From: Hanleya hanleyi
Lineage: Eukaryota; Mollusca; Polyplacophora; Lepidopleurida; Hanleyidae
Assembly: GCA_036873755.1 (NCBI GenBank)
Contig: JAVTVY010037353.1
Coordinates: 1-64,000, forward strand
Length of the DNA: 64,000 nucleotides
Direction: 5' to 3'
Below, piece after piece: positions 32,860 to 43,275 of this stretch (the stretch's first letter is position 1; each line of letters starts with the position of its first letter). A program made the position numbers and the translations under genes. The notes under the pieces are model-generated. The model had not been told where the DNA came from, made no database searches, and saw only the letters and a program-made list of their open reading frames with translations.

Positions 32860-34018
32860 TATTGATGATCTTCTTTTGTTGGATTGCTTTGCTGACTATT
32901 CAGGCTTTAGAAACAAAGATATAAGGACTCCGGGGTCGATGTGTTTTTATCTCTGACAGCTGACAGATAAACACTTTATCAACACCTGCGCCGCCCATAT
33001 ATTACGACTAAATTTTACGACCGCTTGTAGAAGGTACATGTAACAGGCATGTCTTCATTATATATGGTTACACCCGCAGTGCGTCATTGTCCCTTCGCAC
33101 GATTTCGTCTCTTAGCTACGCAGAACGAACTGCGGTAGAGATGTATAGCGTGCGATGGTAGTGCGCATGAACTCGGTAATCTCAAGCACATTTTTTTGTG
33201 TGTGCCGTGGATCAAGTATAACAGATGGGCTTTGGTCTCGCAAGTTGAGTAAATTGATACGTGTATAATGTGATGTCCTGTATTGTTGTTCCGAATATAC
33301 AGCGGTGTTGATCGATAATGAACGGCAACTGAATACCGACTTCTTCCAGTCCATCAATAAACATGGCTATGAAGATGGACTCATTAAAATTAATAGTTCA
33401 TTTATCATCACCGTCGCCCCCAATTTTGTATCCGCCTTCCCCCTTTTTATTTATTTATTATTTTCTTTCTGCTGTATCTAGGACACAAGTTATTTTAGCA
33501 ACATGTGCCTACAAGCACCGAGATTAAAGAGCAAATTGATGCTGCTATGGTTGTTAATTCCTCAAAAATTGATCAGTCATATATTTATTCATTAATATAT
33601 TTATATATATTCATCCGACAGCTTGTTTAACTCTTATTTCGGATAGTATACCTTGTATACCGGCGAACCCCCCCTTTTGAAAACTCCTTTTGAAAACCCC
33701 CCTTTTGAGCAATTCCAACTGAAGCGAACCTCATATTTGCCCCTTTTCTCCGGCATGATGTGCCCTTTTGAAGTGATGGCGAACCACACTCAAAAAATCC
33801 TGGCTACGGCCCTGGTGCCCGACCAATGATAGATATAAAGAAAAATAAATCCGTCCGCGCCCCTCTTTCATCCTGATAAACGAGCAATTAATTTCTATGA
33901 GCCTAACGGAGATCTCCAGCGGTGTCGACCTACATGCTACATGTACATGCATTGTGTTCCTTGTCGGTGTAAATACAATAAAGTACAGGAAGTAGTACCG
34001 TACACATAGGTCCCACAT
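32860..34018. other. Intergenic stretch
   Basis: No gene recognised. A short CCCCCTTTTGAAAACTCC-type tandem lies at 33668-33710. Confidence 0.5.
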
Positions 34019-34262
34019 TTAAGTGAGTAATTAGGATTTAATGTCGATCTCAAGAACGTTTTTGTCATATCACGACGGTGCCTGTTTGTAGCAGAGGGAT
34101 CTCAAAAGACATGTCTTGGGCAGATATGGTTCTCCACCCTTTCGTAGACACATATCGGAGAGGGAATTTGGTTTAATGTCACACTAAATTTCGTTTCACT
34201 CATATTTGGTGACAGCCACTTTTATGTGGTGGAGGAAGCCGGAGTACCCGATTGACAGTTCA
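34019..34262. mobile_element. Two adjoining SINE fragments
   Basis: 34019-34145 (+) resembles the 32.2-kb SINE (AGTGAGTAATTAGGATTTAA then TGTCGATCTC). 34150-34262, on the minus strand, gives ACTCCGGCTTCCTCCACCA, GTGGCTGTCACC and GTGTGACATTAAACC of the 44-kb SINE. Confidence 0.6.
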
Positions 34263-34264
34263 GT

Positions 34265-35255
34265 TCAGTTCAGAATTTGCTTGGTAATGTTTTACCGATT
34301 CTCTTTTTGTCAGTCACTTCGAGATGTTTGCTCGGTTTGAGATTTTAGCCTGAGCTACTAGGCTATATTAAATTACCACTTCAATGCTGGTCCATACTGA
34401 ACGAAAAAGTTCTACAGAGAGACAAACTCACGAGGGAGATACTGGGACAGCTATAGCCACCTTTGCTATCATACGAGATATGAATGTCATGAAACTGGGT
34501 GGTGGTCGCCATTTTCCAAGATGGCGGCCATGCCATAATAAAACTTCAATATGATTCATGAGTTGTACATCGATTGGCCATTGTTGTTCATAACCTTATG
34601 TTTTAAGAGTTAGGCAGCTCAATTGAAACATCTCATTATTATGATGCAATCCCACATATTACATCAGGTCAACATGAATAACTACAAATGAACTGACAAC
34701 AATAATGAACTGACAACAGTATTCATATACTTTCTTAGCAGGTCCTGAAAAGACATGACTTATTTACAGACGTTTACAGTTCCCAAGGGAGCGGCAACAA
34801 TCTATTTATACATGAAGTATCACACTGCTTAACCAAATTGACCCCGAAGAGACAATCCCATCACTACACCCCAGACTATAGCAATGCTTGGTGGGGGAGG
34901 TCTGGATAAATGCATACAATTATCCTGGAGATGTTTATGCAATTAATAAGTTTATACTCTAATCATTTAAAAAGCAATCCCGAAAACTTAACTATTCACA
35001 AATTATTTAACGTAAATGGTTTCTAGATGGAAAATTAGTATACCAAATTTAAATCATTTATGAAGGTATTTACAAAAGTTTTGCGATGACAATATAATTG
35101 CTCCTTTCTGAAATGCTTTAAAAATGATTTAACAAATGATTTATCAATGGATAAATATTATTTATAATCGTCATTACCTATTATCATTGGCAAATTATTT
35201 ATTTACGATAATCTATACATCCTAGCTTTAATACAGAACTTTTAAACATCTGCAT
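34265..35255. other. Intergenic stretch
   Basis: AT-rich; contains AAGATGGCGGCCAT (34518), a word common in repeats. No gene seen. Confidence 0.5.
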
Positions 35256-35261
35256 ATTGGA

Positions 35262-37319
35262 TAATGGCCTTCAATCTATGATCGTACTCTGTCAGAAGAA
35301 TAGTCACTCTGACCACGCATTCTATGATACAGATGCGACCGGCCATACTATTCTCTATCAGAAGAATAGTCACTCTGACCATGCATTCTATGGTACAGAT
35401 GTGACCGACCATACCGTACTCTATCAGAAGGATAGTCATTCCGATCATGCACTCTATGGCACAGATGTGAACGACCATACCGTACTCTGTCAGAAAGATA
35501 GTCACTCTGACCACGCATTCTATGGTATGGATGTGACCGGTCATACCATTCTCTATCATAGAGATAGTCAACCCGATCGTGCATTCTATGGTACAGATGT
35601 GACCAACCATACCATTCCCTATCAGAAGGATTGTCATTTCGACCATGCATTCAATGGTACAGATCTGAACGACCATAATGTACTTTATCAGAAGGATGGT
35701 CACACTGATCATGTATTCAATGGTACAGATGTGACCAACCATACCATTCTATATCAGAAGGGTAGTCACTCTGACCATGCATTCTATGGCAGAGATTTGA
35801 ACGACCATACCGTATTCTGTCAGAAAGATAGTCACTCTGCCCACGCATTCTATGGTACAGATGTGACCGGCCATACCATTCTCTATCAGAAGGGAAGTCA
35901 CTCTGACCATGCATTCAACGGTACAGTGGTCAATCTGACCATGCTTTCTATGGCGCAGATGTGACCAGCCATACTATTCTCTATCAGAGGGATAGTCACT
36001 CCGACTATGCATTCTATGGTACAGATGTGACCGGCCATACTATTCTCTATCAGAAGGATAGTCACTCTGACCATGCATTCTATGGTACAGATGTGACCGG
36101 CCATACTATTCTCTATCAGAAGGATAGTCACTCTGACCATGCATTCTATGGTACAGATGTGACCGGCCATACTATTCTCTATCAGAAGGATAATCACTCC
36201 GACCATGCATTCTATGGTACAGATGTGACCGGCCATACTATTCTCTATCAGAAGGGTAAACACTCCGACCATGCATTCTATGGTACAGATGTGACCGGCC
36301 ATACTATTCTCTATCAGAAGGATAATCACTCCGACCATGCATTCTATGGTACAGATGTGACCGGCCATACTATTCTCTATCAGAAGGATAATCACTCCGA
36401 CCATGCATTCTATGGTACAGATGTGACCGGCCATACCATTCTCGATCAGAAGGATAATCACTCTGACCTTGCATTCTATGGTCAGATGTGACCGGCCATA
36501 CTATTCTCTATTAGAAGGATAATCACTCCGACCATGCATTCTATGGTACAGATGTGACCGGCCATACTATTCTCTATCAGAAGGGTAGTCACTTTGACCT
36601 TGCATTCTATGGTACAGATGTGACCGGCCATACTATTCTCTATCAGAAGGGTAGTCACTCTGTGCATGCATTCTATGGTACAGATGTGACCGGCCATACT
36701 ATTCTCTATCAGAAGGATAGTCACTCTGACCATGCATTCTATGGTACAAATGTGACCGGCCATACTATTCTCTATCAGAAGGATAATCACTCCGACCATG
36801 CATTCTATGGTACAGGTGTGACCGGCCATACTATTCTCTATCAGAAGGGTAAACACTCCGACCATGCATTCTATGGTACAGATGTGACCGGCCATACTAT
36901 TCTCTATCAGAAGGATAATCACTCCGACCATGCATTCTATGGTACAGATGTGACCGGCCATACTATTCTCTATCAGAAGGATAATCACTACGACCATGCA
37001 TTCTATGGTACAGATGTGACCGGCCATACCATTCTCGATCAGAAGGATAATCACTCTGACCTTGCATTCTATGGTCAGATGTGACCGGCCATACTATTCT
37101 CTATTAGAAGGATAATCACTCCGACCATGCATTCTATGGTACAGATGTGACCGGCCATACTATTCTCTATCAGAAGGGTAGTCACTCTGTGCATGCATTC
37201 TATGGTACAGATGTGACCGGCCATACCGTTCACTATCAGAAGGGTAGTCACTCTGACAATGCATTCAGTGGTACAGATGTGACCGGCCATACTATTCTCT
37301 ATCAGAAGGGTAGTCACTA
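35262..37319 (+). repeat. 66-bp minisatellite, ~31 units, with 593-bp higher-order repeat
   Basis: Each 66-bp unit contains GACCATGCATTCTATGGTAC, AGATGTGACCGGCCATACTA and TTCTCTATCAGAAGG. Because 66 is a multiple of three, several frames stay open on both strands; the plus frame gives a 22-residue period (TGHTILYQK..HSDHAFYGTD). Early units (to about 35950) are more diverged. From 35960 a nine-unit block repeats at 593 bp, one base short of 594, because GGTACAG became GGTCAG at 36480 and again at 37074. Both blocks also carry a CAG-to-TAG change (36511, 37104). No promoter, ATG context or family resemblance supports a protein. Confidence 0.92.
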
Positions 37320-37448
37320 AGGTGTGTATACTTCGAGTTTCAGCACAGACTCATTGTTCCAATGTGGATGTTTCACCAAAATCTGAGAGATGGTAACTCA
37401 TAAGTGTCAAGTCAATTTGAATCTTGCATATAATTTCCCAGATTTTAG

Positions 37449-37632
37449 TGACCTTTGACCCTGCGCTGCTCGGAAGTGACGTCATCGTACGCAGGCGCAC
37501 ACACACACACCTGGTGCACCCTGTACCCTATAGCCCGTATAGGGTACACCAGGGTGTGGGTGCACCAGGTATGTGTCTGTGTGCGCCTGCGTACGATGAC
37601 GTCACTTCCGAGCAGCGCAGGGTCAAAGGTCA
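37449..37632. repeat. Large palindrome with ETS/CRE and DR1 motifs (block A start)
   Basis: Arms of about 84 and 95 bp meet at CCTATA-GCCCG-TATAGG. Outermost lie TGACCTTTGACCC and GGGTCAAAGGTCA, then CGGAAGTGACGTCATCG and its complement, then GTACGCAGGCGCACAC and CACCTGGTGCACCC. The right arm has small insertions. A relative lies at 62963-63122. Confidence 0.9.
37471..37487 (+). promoter_or_regulatory. Overlapping ETS/CRE composite sites in palindrome A
   Basis: CGGAAGTGACGTCATCG, repeated inverted at 37594-37610. It fuses an ETS site (CCGGAAGTG type) with a full CRE (TGACGTCA), a known composite bound by GABP-alpha and CREB-family proteins in animals. Binding here is inferred. Confidence 0.6.
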
Positions 37633-37644
37633 TTTTCGGTCACG

Positions 37645-37657
37645 TGGTCAAAGGTCA
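37645..37657 (+). promoter_or_regulatory. DR1-type nuclear-receptor site next to CACGTG
   Basis: TGGTCAAAGGTCA, a direct repeat of AGGTCA-like half sites with 1-bp spacing (RXR/HNF4-type), overlapping the end of CACGTG at 37641-37646. Similar DR1 words lie at 37450-37462, 37620-37632, 40709-40721 and 59567-59579. Confidence 0.5.
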
Positions 37658-37722
37658 CTTCCGGTCAATTGATCGAAAGTGCACTCAGAGTTCAACGGTT
37701 AATCGGCCTCCAAAACCCCTTT

Positions 37723-37872
37723 ATCGCTCGTTAAGGCTCTGAGACGGGCGTTAAGGCGTAAAGATAGGGCGTTAAGGCATTGAGACGGGCGTTAAGGCGT
37801 AACGACAGGTGTTGACGGGCGTTGAGACGGGCGTTAAGGCGTAACGACGGGCGTTGACGGGCGTCACTGTAT
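37723..37872 (+). repeat. GGGCGTTAAGGCG minisatellite
   Basis: About ten irregular repeats of GACGGGCGTTAAGGCGTAAC and GGGCGTTGAC upstream of the zinc-finger gene. A related sparse set recurs after the gene (38875-38930) and at 63190-63235. Confidence 0.8.
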
Positions 37873-37969
37873 TTCGATGAATTGGTGTCAATTCCATGGA
37901 AATCAGAGCTTCTGAGCTAATTCACCAGGGCGTTGAAGCGTTAAGCTAAGCGTTGATGGGCGTTACTGT
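37835..37969 (+). repeat. Direct repeat upstream of the zinc-finger gene
   Basis: AAGGCGTAACGACGGGCGTT, CACTGTATTTCGA.GAATT, AATTCCATGGAA, CAGAGCTTCTGAGCTA and TTCACCAGGGCGTTGA recur in the same order at 38901-39042. The upstream copy directly abuts the TATA box; the downstream copy lacks it. Confidence 0.85.
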
Positions 37970-37970
37970 C

Positions 37971-37978
37971 TATAAAAG
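37971..37978 (+). promoter_or_regulatory. TATA box of the zinc-finger gene
   Basis: TATAAAAG, 54 bp upstream of the ATG at 38025. Transcription would be expected to start near 38000, leaving a roughly 20-nt leader and making 38025 the first ATG of the message. Confidence 0.65.
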
Positions 37979-38024
37979 CAAGCGTATTTCCAAAAACACG
38001 CACAGTCGACGTTTAACCGTGAAC

Positions 38025-38597
38025 ATGGCTTATACTTGCTCTGAGTGCGAACGCACGTTCACCAGACATTACGATATGATGCGACAACAGAAAAATATAC
38101 ATGGGATTGAAGACTCCGAGGAGTCCGTTGAGGCGGATGCTGATACAGAGGCTGCTGAGAGTGTATCGACTGATACCGAAACAGAGATTGCTGAGAGTCT
38201 ATCTAGTGATACGGAGAGCTTGACCTCAGATAGTCAGCCTACGTCCGTGGAAAGTGAAGCAGAACCTACCTTCTGGGATCGTATTGTGACAGCAGCCATC
38301 AATACTTACGCTGCAGCGATCGAGGACGCCGGAGAGGATAATTTGCAACAGGCGTACACCCAAATGCGCCCTCGCATCAGGAAAACAGCCATGGCGATCT
38401 ATGAACAGTATACCTTACTACCGCTTGAAATGAAAGGCGACCCCACGCACAGATCCATCATGAAGACCAAGTGTCACTTGGAAGAGGCTATGGGATTACC
38501 ACCCACCGAGGCCCTGGAAAATGCGATCAGAATGCGCAAACAACTGTTTCAGGACATGCTGCCCGAAGAATATCCAGGCCTGCCCGACGACGCTTAG
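38025..38597 (+). CDS. C2H2 zinc-finger / acidic / helical-domain protein, 190 aa, intronless
   Basis: Role unknown; probably a DNA- or RNA-binding protein. Residues 3-26 form one finger, YTCSECERTFTRHYDMMRQQ followed by KNIHG: CX2C is clear, the first zinc His is replaced by Gln or displaced, and the last His is present, so the finger may be atypical. Residues about 27-80 are an acidic Ser/Thr/Asp/Glu repeat (TDTETEIAESLSSDTESL). From about 83 a globular, probably all-helical domain begins with PTFWDRIVTAAINTYAAAIE and ends with NAIRMRKQLFQDMLPEEYPG. The frame extends upstream to 37953, but the TATA box position and the strong context GAACATGG favour 38025. No intron is needed. A broken copy of the last third lies at 60358-60552. 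Many animal genomes have multicopy single-finger ORFs of similar design in mobile DNA; I cannot name this family with certainty. Confidence 0.75.
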   Translation: MAYTCSECERTFTRHYDMMRQQKNIHGIEDSEESVEADADTEAAESVSTDTETEIAESLSSDTESLTSDSQPTSVESEAEPTFWDRIVTAAINTYAAAIEDAGEDNLQQAYTQMRPRIRKTAMAIYEQYTLLPLEMKGDPTHRSIMKTKCHLEEAMGLPPTEALENAIRMRKQLFQDMLPEEYPGLPDDA

Positions 38598-38736
38598 GTC
38601 ACACCGAGCAAAGATGGAACTTTCTGAAATGGCGACAGACAAGAGCAGCCGAAAATACATCTAACGGACAAGAACAAATATGACAGATGCAAATGGCGGC
38701 CTCTGATTGGACAAGAGTTTTCTTGAGTTGTAAACA

Positions 38737-38765
38737 TACCCAACGCGGCTCCCCCAGCGTGGGTA
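38737..38765 (+). promoter_or_regulatory. Conserved 3'-UTR stem-loop
   Basis: TACCCAACGC pairs with GCGTGGGTA (one bulged A), loop GGCTCCCCCA. In the second copy (60605-60633) the arms are TACCCAACGC and GCGTTGGTA, with the bulge moved to C, so pairing is kept despite a change in the right arm. It lies about 20 nt before the poly(A) signal. Confidence 0.55.
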
Positions 38766-38783
38766 TGATGTAACATTAGGGAA

Positions 38784-38789
38784 AATAAA
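38784..38789 (+). terminator. Poly(A) signal of the zinc-finger gene
   Basis: AATAAA, 187 bp after the stop codon, followed by a GT-rich stretch (TTGTTGCTGTTGTTC). The second copy keeps AATAAA at 60652-60657 followed by TTGTTGTTG. Confidence 0.65.
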
Positions 38790-38900
38790 CTATATGAAAA
38801 AACCCTTCTTGTTGCTGTTGTTCTCTCATATGTCATCCTTGTTGTTGTCGTTCTCTCTCCGGTCTATATCATGGCGTCAAGGCGTTATGTTAGAGTGTTA

Positions 38901-39042
38901 AGGCGTAACTACGGGCGTTGACGGGCGTCACTGCATTTCGAAGAATTAGTGACAATTCCATGGAATATCTAGAAAATCAGAACTTCTGAGCTATTTCACC
39001 AGGGCGTTGACGCGTTAAGCTTGGCGTTAGCGGGCGTTGCTA
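38901..39042 (+). repeat. Direct repeat downstream of the zinc-finger gene
   Basis: Mate of 37835-37969; together they bracket a 1.07-kb cassette containing promoter, gene and poly(A) signal. Confidence 0.85.
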
Positions 39043-39084
39043 CAAGATGACACCTCATACGACGCATTCGGACAACAAAGGTCA

Positions 39085-39650
39085 ATGAGCGTCAATATAC
39101 TCCCTTGATAGGGGTTTTCCCCTAGTTTAGGGGGTAACGTCCGTGTTTCGTTTTTTATATTTTCGGGGAAAATCCTGATTTTACATGCACCCACCCATGC
39201 ACCCAGACTCCGATAAGCCCGGGGACCGATATTAGCCCCTTTGGATAGGGCTGATAAGAGTTTTCCTCTATTGTAGGGGTAAAGTCCGTGTTCCGCTTTT
39301 TATATTTTCGGGACAAATCCTAATTTTACATACACCCACTCCCCCACTCTCTCAGCAGGCCCCGATAAGCCAGGGACCGATATTAGCCCTTTGGGATAGG
39401 GTTGATAGGAGTTTTTCCCTATTTTAGCGGTAAAGTCCGTGTTCCGCTTTTTATATTTTCGGGACAAATCCTAATTTTACATACACCTACTCCAGGCAGA
39501 ACCCGATAAGCCAGGGACCGATATTAGCCCTTTGGGATAGAGTTGATAGGGGTTTCCCCCTATTTTAGAGGTAAAGTCCGTGTTCCGCTTTTTATATTTT
39601 CGAGACAAATCCTCATTTTACATACACCCACCCATGACTTGCAAAATCCT
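39085..39650 (+). repeat. Tandem repeat, four ~141-153-bp units
   Basis: Units contain GTCCGTGTTCCGCTTTTTAT, ATTTTCGGGACAAATCCTAA, TTTTACATACACCCAC and GGGACCGATATTAGCCC. A single further copy at 63361-63440 links this block to block B. Confidence 0.85.
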
Positions 39651-39734
39651 TCCGTAGGGACCCCAAGTCCCCGACTCAAATGAATGGACGGCATACAAGT
39701 CCGTACATACACTCCTAATCACGTGACCGCCGCA

Positions 39735-40640
39735 TGATGGAAAAACCCCAGAACCAAGTCAGTACATCCCATACAGTCATACCCAGGTCACGCCCGATTC
39801 ACGCAGACCGGAAGTGACGTCATACACCTGCGCACTCCCCGTGATGGAAAAAACCCAGACACAAGTCAATACATGCATTCCATACAGTCAGAAATACCTG
39901 TGTCTTTTCGGCAACCTCCGTGTCTCTTCGGTCACCTGCGTGTCTTTTCGGTAACGTCCGTGACTCCTCGGGCACCTCCGTGTCTCTTCGGTAACCTCCG
40001 TGACATCTTCAGCCACATCCGTGACTTCTTTGGTAACCTCCGTGTCTCTTCGGGCACCTCCGTGACATCTTCGGTCACCTCCGTGTCTTCCTCCGTAACT
40101 ACCCGACTGTTCCCGTGTAAACTCGGATGTACCCGGAACACACAGCTAAAGGACCCGGATATAAGTCCCCGGATGTAAACCACGGATGAACATGTCAGTA
40201 CACGCATTCCTATCATTCAATATGACCTTGAACTATCACCTGATCTCCCCGTGATGGAAAAACTCCAAATACAAGTCAGTACACACATCCCATCAATGGT
40301 ATTGCTAAAGGACCCGGATATAGGGCAATCTTTGCGAACGTGCAACAATGTTGCAATTCGGGGAGCCAGGTGTTCGGCACGTGACAACCCCAAGCAGACG
40401 ACAGCGAAATTATGGCGGGGAAACCCCCACAGACAGTACATGGCCTATCATGTTCCCACGGACCTCACCGAAAAGACACGGACATACCCTTCGCACCTCA
40501 CCGAAAAAACGCGAAGGTGAACGACATTGTAGGGAAAAACCCCACAGACAGGTCAGTACATGTCCTATCAGGTTCACAGGTCACGCCCCATTCACCCAGA
40601 CCGGAAGTGAGGTCATAGCGCACGTGATGGAAAAACCCTA
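39735..40640 (+). repeat. GATGGAAAAACCC-type repeats with ETS/CRE sites
   Basis: Four units start with (C)GTGATGGAAAAA.CCC (39735, 39840, 40250, 40623; a GGGAAAAACCCCACAGACAG variant at 40532) and carry AAGTCAGTACAT and GGTCACGCCC.ATTCAC. Two include CCGGAAGTGACGTCA (39808-39822) or its one-base variant (40601-40615). Confidence 0.7.
39899..40105 (+). repeat. 20-21-bp minisatellite
   Basis: About ten copies of a TGTCTCTTCGGTCACCTCCG-type unit. Frames through it are repeat artefacts. Confidence 0.85.
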
Positions 40641-40784
40641 ACATGTCTAAACATGATCCAAGGTCAAAGACAAGATGAAAGGATGCAGGTCAACTCAAGT
40701 GCACTCATTGACCTTTGACCTCCGTCACGTGACCGCCTCAAATTTAAGTGCAAAGAGGTCAACTAGAGGGTTTATCCTTGCTAT

Positions 40785-41036
40785 ATACTACTGAGGTGGG
40801 CCACTCTTGGTCCGAATGGGTCGAGTGAGGCATCAATGTGAAGCTCTCGTGGGGGAGCGTCCAACTGGTGGGTGCGACGTGAAACTGACGTCCGAATGGG
40901 TCGTTTAGAGCAACCAATCTTGGTAGACTCAACCTAGGAGATAATACCTGCATGATGGTACCATTAGTTCCACAATCCGTCGCAAGGCGGCGAATGGCTA
41001 ACTAAAATCTCAATAAGTAACTGGGCTGGTAGACAC
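40785..41036 (-). repeat. Single modules of the block-B and 45-kb repeats
   Basis: 40790-40910 holds GGTCGAGTGAGGCATCAATG and CTCGTGGGGGAGCGTCCAAC, the module that is tandem at 59.8-60.2 kb. 40936-41036 holds one inverted unit of the 44.9-45.8-kb array (GGTACCATTAGTTCCAC, AGTAACTGGGCTGGTAGACA). Confidence 0.7.
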
Positions 41037-41039
41037 TTC

Positions 41040-42000
41040 AGGGCCCTAGCATGGGTGGGGCGGGGGTATTTGTTTAGGGAAGTTCAACTACCATGTGCAC
41101 GATGCACAACAATTCAGAAGCAGAATAAAACAAAGAGTCTCGTTCAATTAATCGATGCACTTCGAGAAGTTCCAAGAAATTTGTCGGCTGAAACCGGGAG
41201 GGCAGAAGCCCTGGTGGCGTGTCCCGGTTTTCTCCTGATTCTGTCTCGATTGAAATGTTCCAGTTTTCTAGATGGATAATTTTTTTTACCGATAATCTCG
41301 AAGGATGTCTCCCTCTCAATAAGTGTTTCGTTATCGTTGATTTGACCGTTTCTTAGCTTCCAGACGATCAGATTGACGTGCGTGTACCATGCGTTGGCAT
41401 CGCTCATCGAATACACATGTGCCAGCCCAAAATATAATCCCGACAACGGCAAGTAACTGGAATTGTGATTTTTGTGAGTTCCATGCCTATATTATTTAGT
41501 GGGGCATGATTGTTCTCAAGTTAATTCGCTGTGTACCTATTTTTGCTAACTTCCCGAAGGCAGATACCCCGCCCAATGTATCAAATCTGAACGCTCCCTC
41601 TCTGTCTTTCTCTCTCTCTCCCTCTCTCTCTATGTAGAGTATATTAATTTTAAACTAGGGAGATATTTTTTGTCATTTAGAAACTATTACATAGCCACCA
41701 TTCTTTGGGCTGATAGGTAAAAAAATAAGTTCATTTCTGTAATCTGTAATTATAGAAAAAGGAACATTAATTTTTGTTTTAAGAACAACTGAAAATTATC
41801 ACATGTCGCGACTATCGGAACTAGAGGTGTGGATCTGTGACAAACCATCGGCTTGGAACTACAGTTTTTTTTCCTTTTAAGGACAAAACTGAAACAACAA
41901 TATAGTCACATTATGGTATATATTGCTGATTTCGAGTGCGTCTAGTTTCAAATTAACAAAATAATGGGTTTCGAGTGAATAGAGGATATTAATTTGTTTA
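41040..42000. other. Intergenic stretch
   Basis: No gene recognised. A CT-rich microsatellite lies at 41598-41632. Confidence 0.5.
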
Positions 42001-42009
42001 TTTATTAAC

Positions 42010-43275
42010 TTAGTGATTTTGACATGAGTTAGGGTCGTTAAATGGGTCGGAGCCCATCAAAGTCCCCCCCTCTTCAACAATATATACAAATACATTCATG
42101 AAGATAACAGCATATATACACAATATAATAAAAACAGTTGAAATGTAAATGAAAACAAAGGTGCATATAGTATACACAAACGATAGTTAAGATACTATCA
42201 TATGTAGCTGATAAATGAGGAAGATAAGATAAATAATTTTAAAAATACAGATGATATCATCAGGTGTAGTATGAACATAAGATAAATAATGTGCTAAGAT
42301 ATACATGTGTAAAATAACAATATCAAGAGATATGAGCTGGCATCAGAAATAAGTAACTGGGCTGGTAGACACCCTTGCAAGTGGATTAGAGCCACCAAAC
42401 TTGGTACACATAAACATGATACCAGCCCAGTTGCCAGTTCACTATTCGCCCCCTGGCGGTGGATCTTGGAACTAACGGTAGTTCACTATTCGCCCCCTAG
42501 CGGTGGATCTTGGAACTAACGGTACGGTAGTTCCAAGATCCACCGCTAGGGGGCGAATAGTGAACTGGCAACTGGGCTGGTGGGCACCCAGATAAGATAA
42601 ATAATGTACTAAGGTGTACATGTGTAAAATAACAACATCAAGAAAATAAAAGGGTGGTACGTGCGGTTCGATGTAACAGGTGCCAGTGAGAAGAAATGTG
42701 AACATTGTATGTCTATAAAGCCATGGAACATCTTATAACAACTGACTAGTCTAAATCATTGGTTGTTCTCTGCTTTAGTGTAGCCCACTCTTTTGTAACA
42801 ATCTATCATAATCAGTGATGTAATTACCAGTTAGGCGTTTGGCCGCTCTTTTTTGTATATTTTCTAAGTTGTTCACATTTATTTATATAAAGAACACACA
42901 GTCGATCCATATTCTAAAGTGGACCATACAAAAGATTGGTAGGCCAATCTGAGGTATTTTCTGAGGTAAACAAAAATCGCAACATACCTAACAACCGATT
43001 TTACTTTTTACTGACATATTCTATGTGTTTATCCCATGTCAGCTTTTCAGAGATATGTATACCATGTTAAGTTTCACAGGGTGGAGCTTCTAATACATTC
43101 CTCCCGAGTGAGTACTGTCGTTTATTTCTTTGCATAGACATATGTCGTCTGCATACGGGCGCATTCTACAGGTCAAATTGTCGTTGCTATAGGTGATAAA
43201 CAGCAACGGTCCAAGTGTTTTCTTTGTGGCTCTGCCGAAACATTGCACAACAAAATTCAAGTCTAGACGCTGTCA
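42010..43275 (-). pseudogene. LINE reverse-transcriptase remnant and 3' UTR
   Basis: No long frame survives, but the minus strand between 43275 and 42760 reads LLFITYSNDNLTCRM, YADDICLCKEIN (about 43140, YADD active site), LTWDKHIEYVS (about 43045-43015) and VNNLENIQKRAAKRLTGNYI (about 42880-42820) across frames: the palm and C-terminal part of a non-LTR reverse transcriptase. The AT-rich sequence down to about 42010 is likely its 3' UTR, interrupted by a repeat insertion at 42345-42590. Confidence 0.7.
42345..42590. repeat. Insertion of 45-kb-type repeat units with perfect hairpin
   Basis: Contains TAACTGGGCTGGTAGACACC and inverted units. 42481-42565 is a perfect hairpin: 38-bp arms (GTTCACTATTCGCCCCCTAG onward) around ACGGTACGG. 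A roughly 55-bp direct repeat (42291-42345 and 42594-42648; TACATGTGTAAAATAACAA) lies on each side. Confidence 0.85.

Noticed and set aside
35257..37084. Long repetitive protein frames on both strands (176-235 codons)
   Set aside because: They follow from a 66-bp unit without stops; equally long frames exist on both strands, and the 593-bp block carries a frame-breaking deletion and a TAG.
35262..37319. CRISPR-like array
   Set aside because: Contiguous tandem units without unique spacers in a eukaryotic context.
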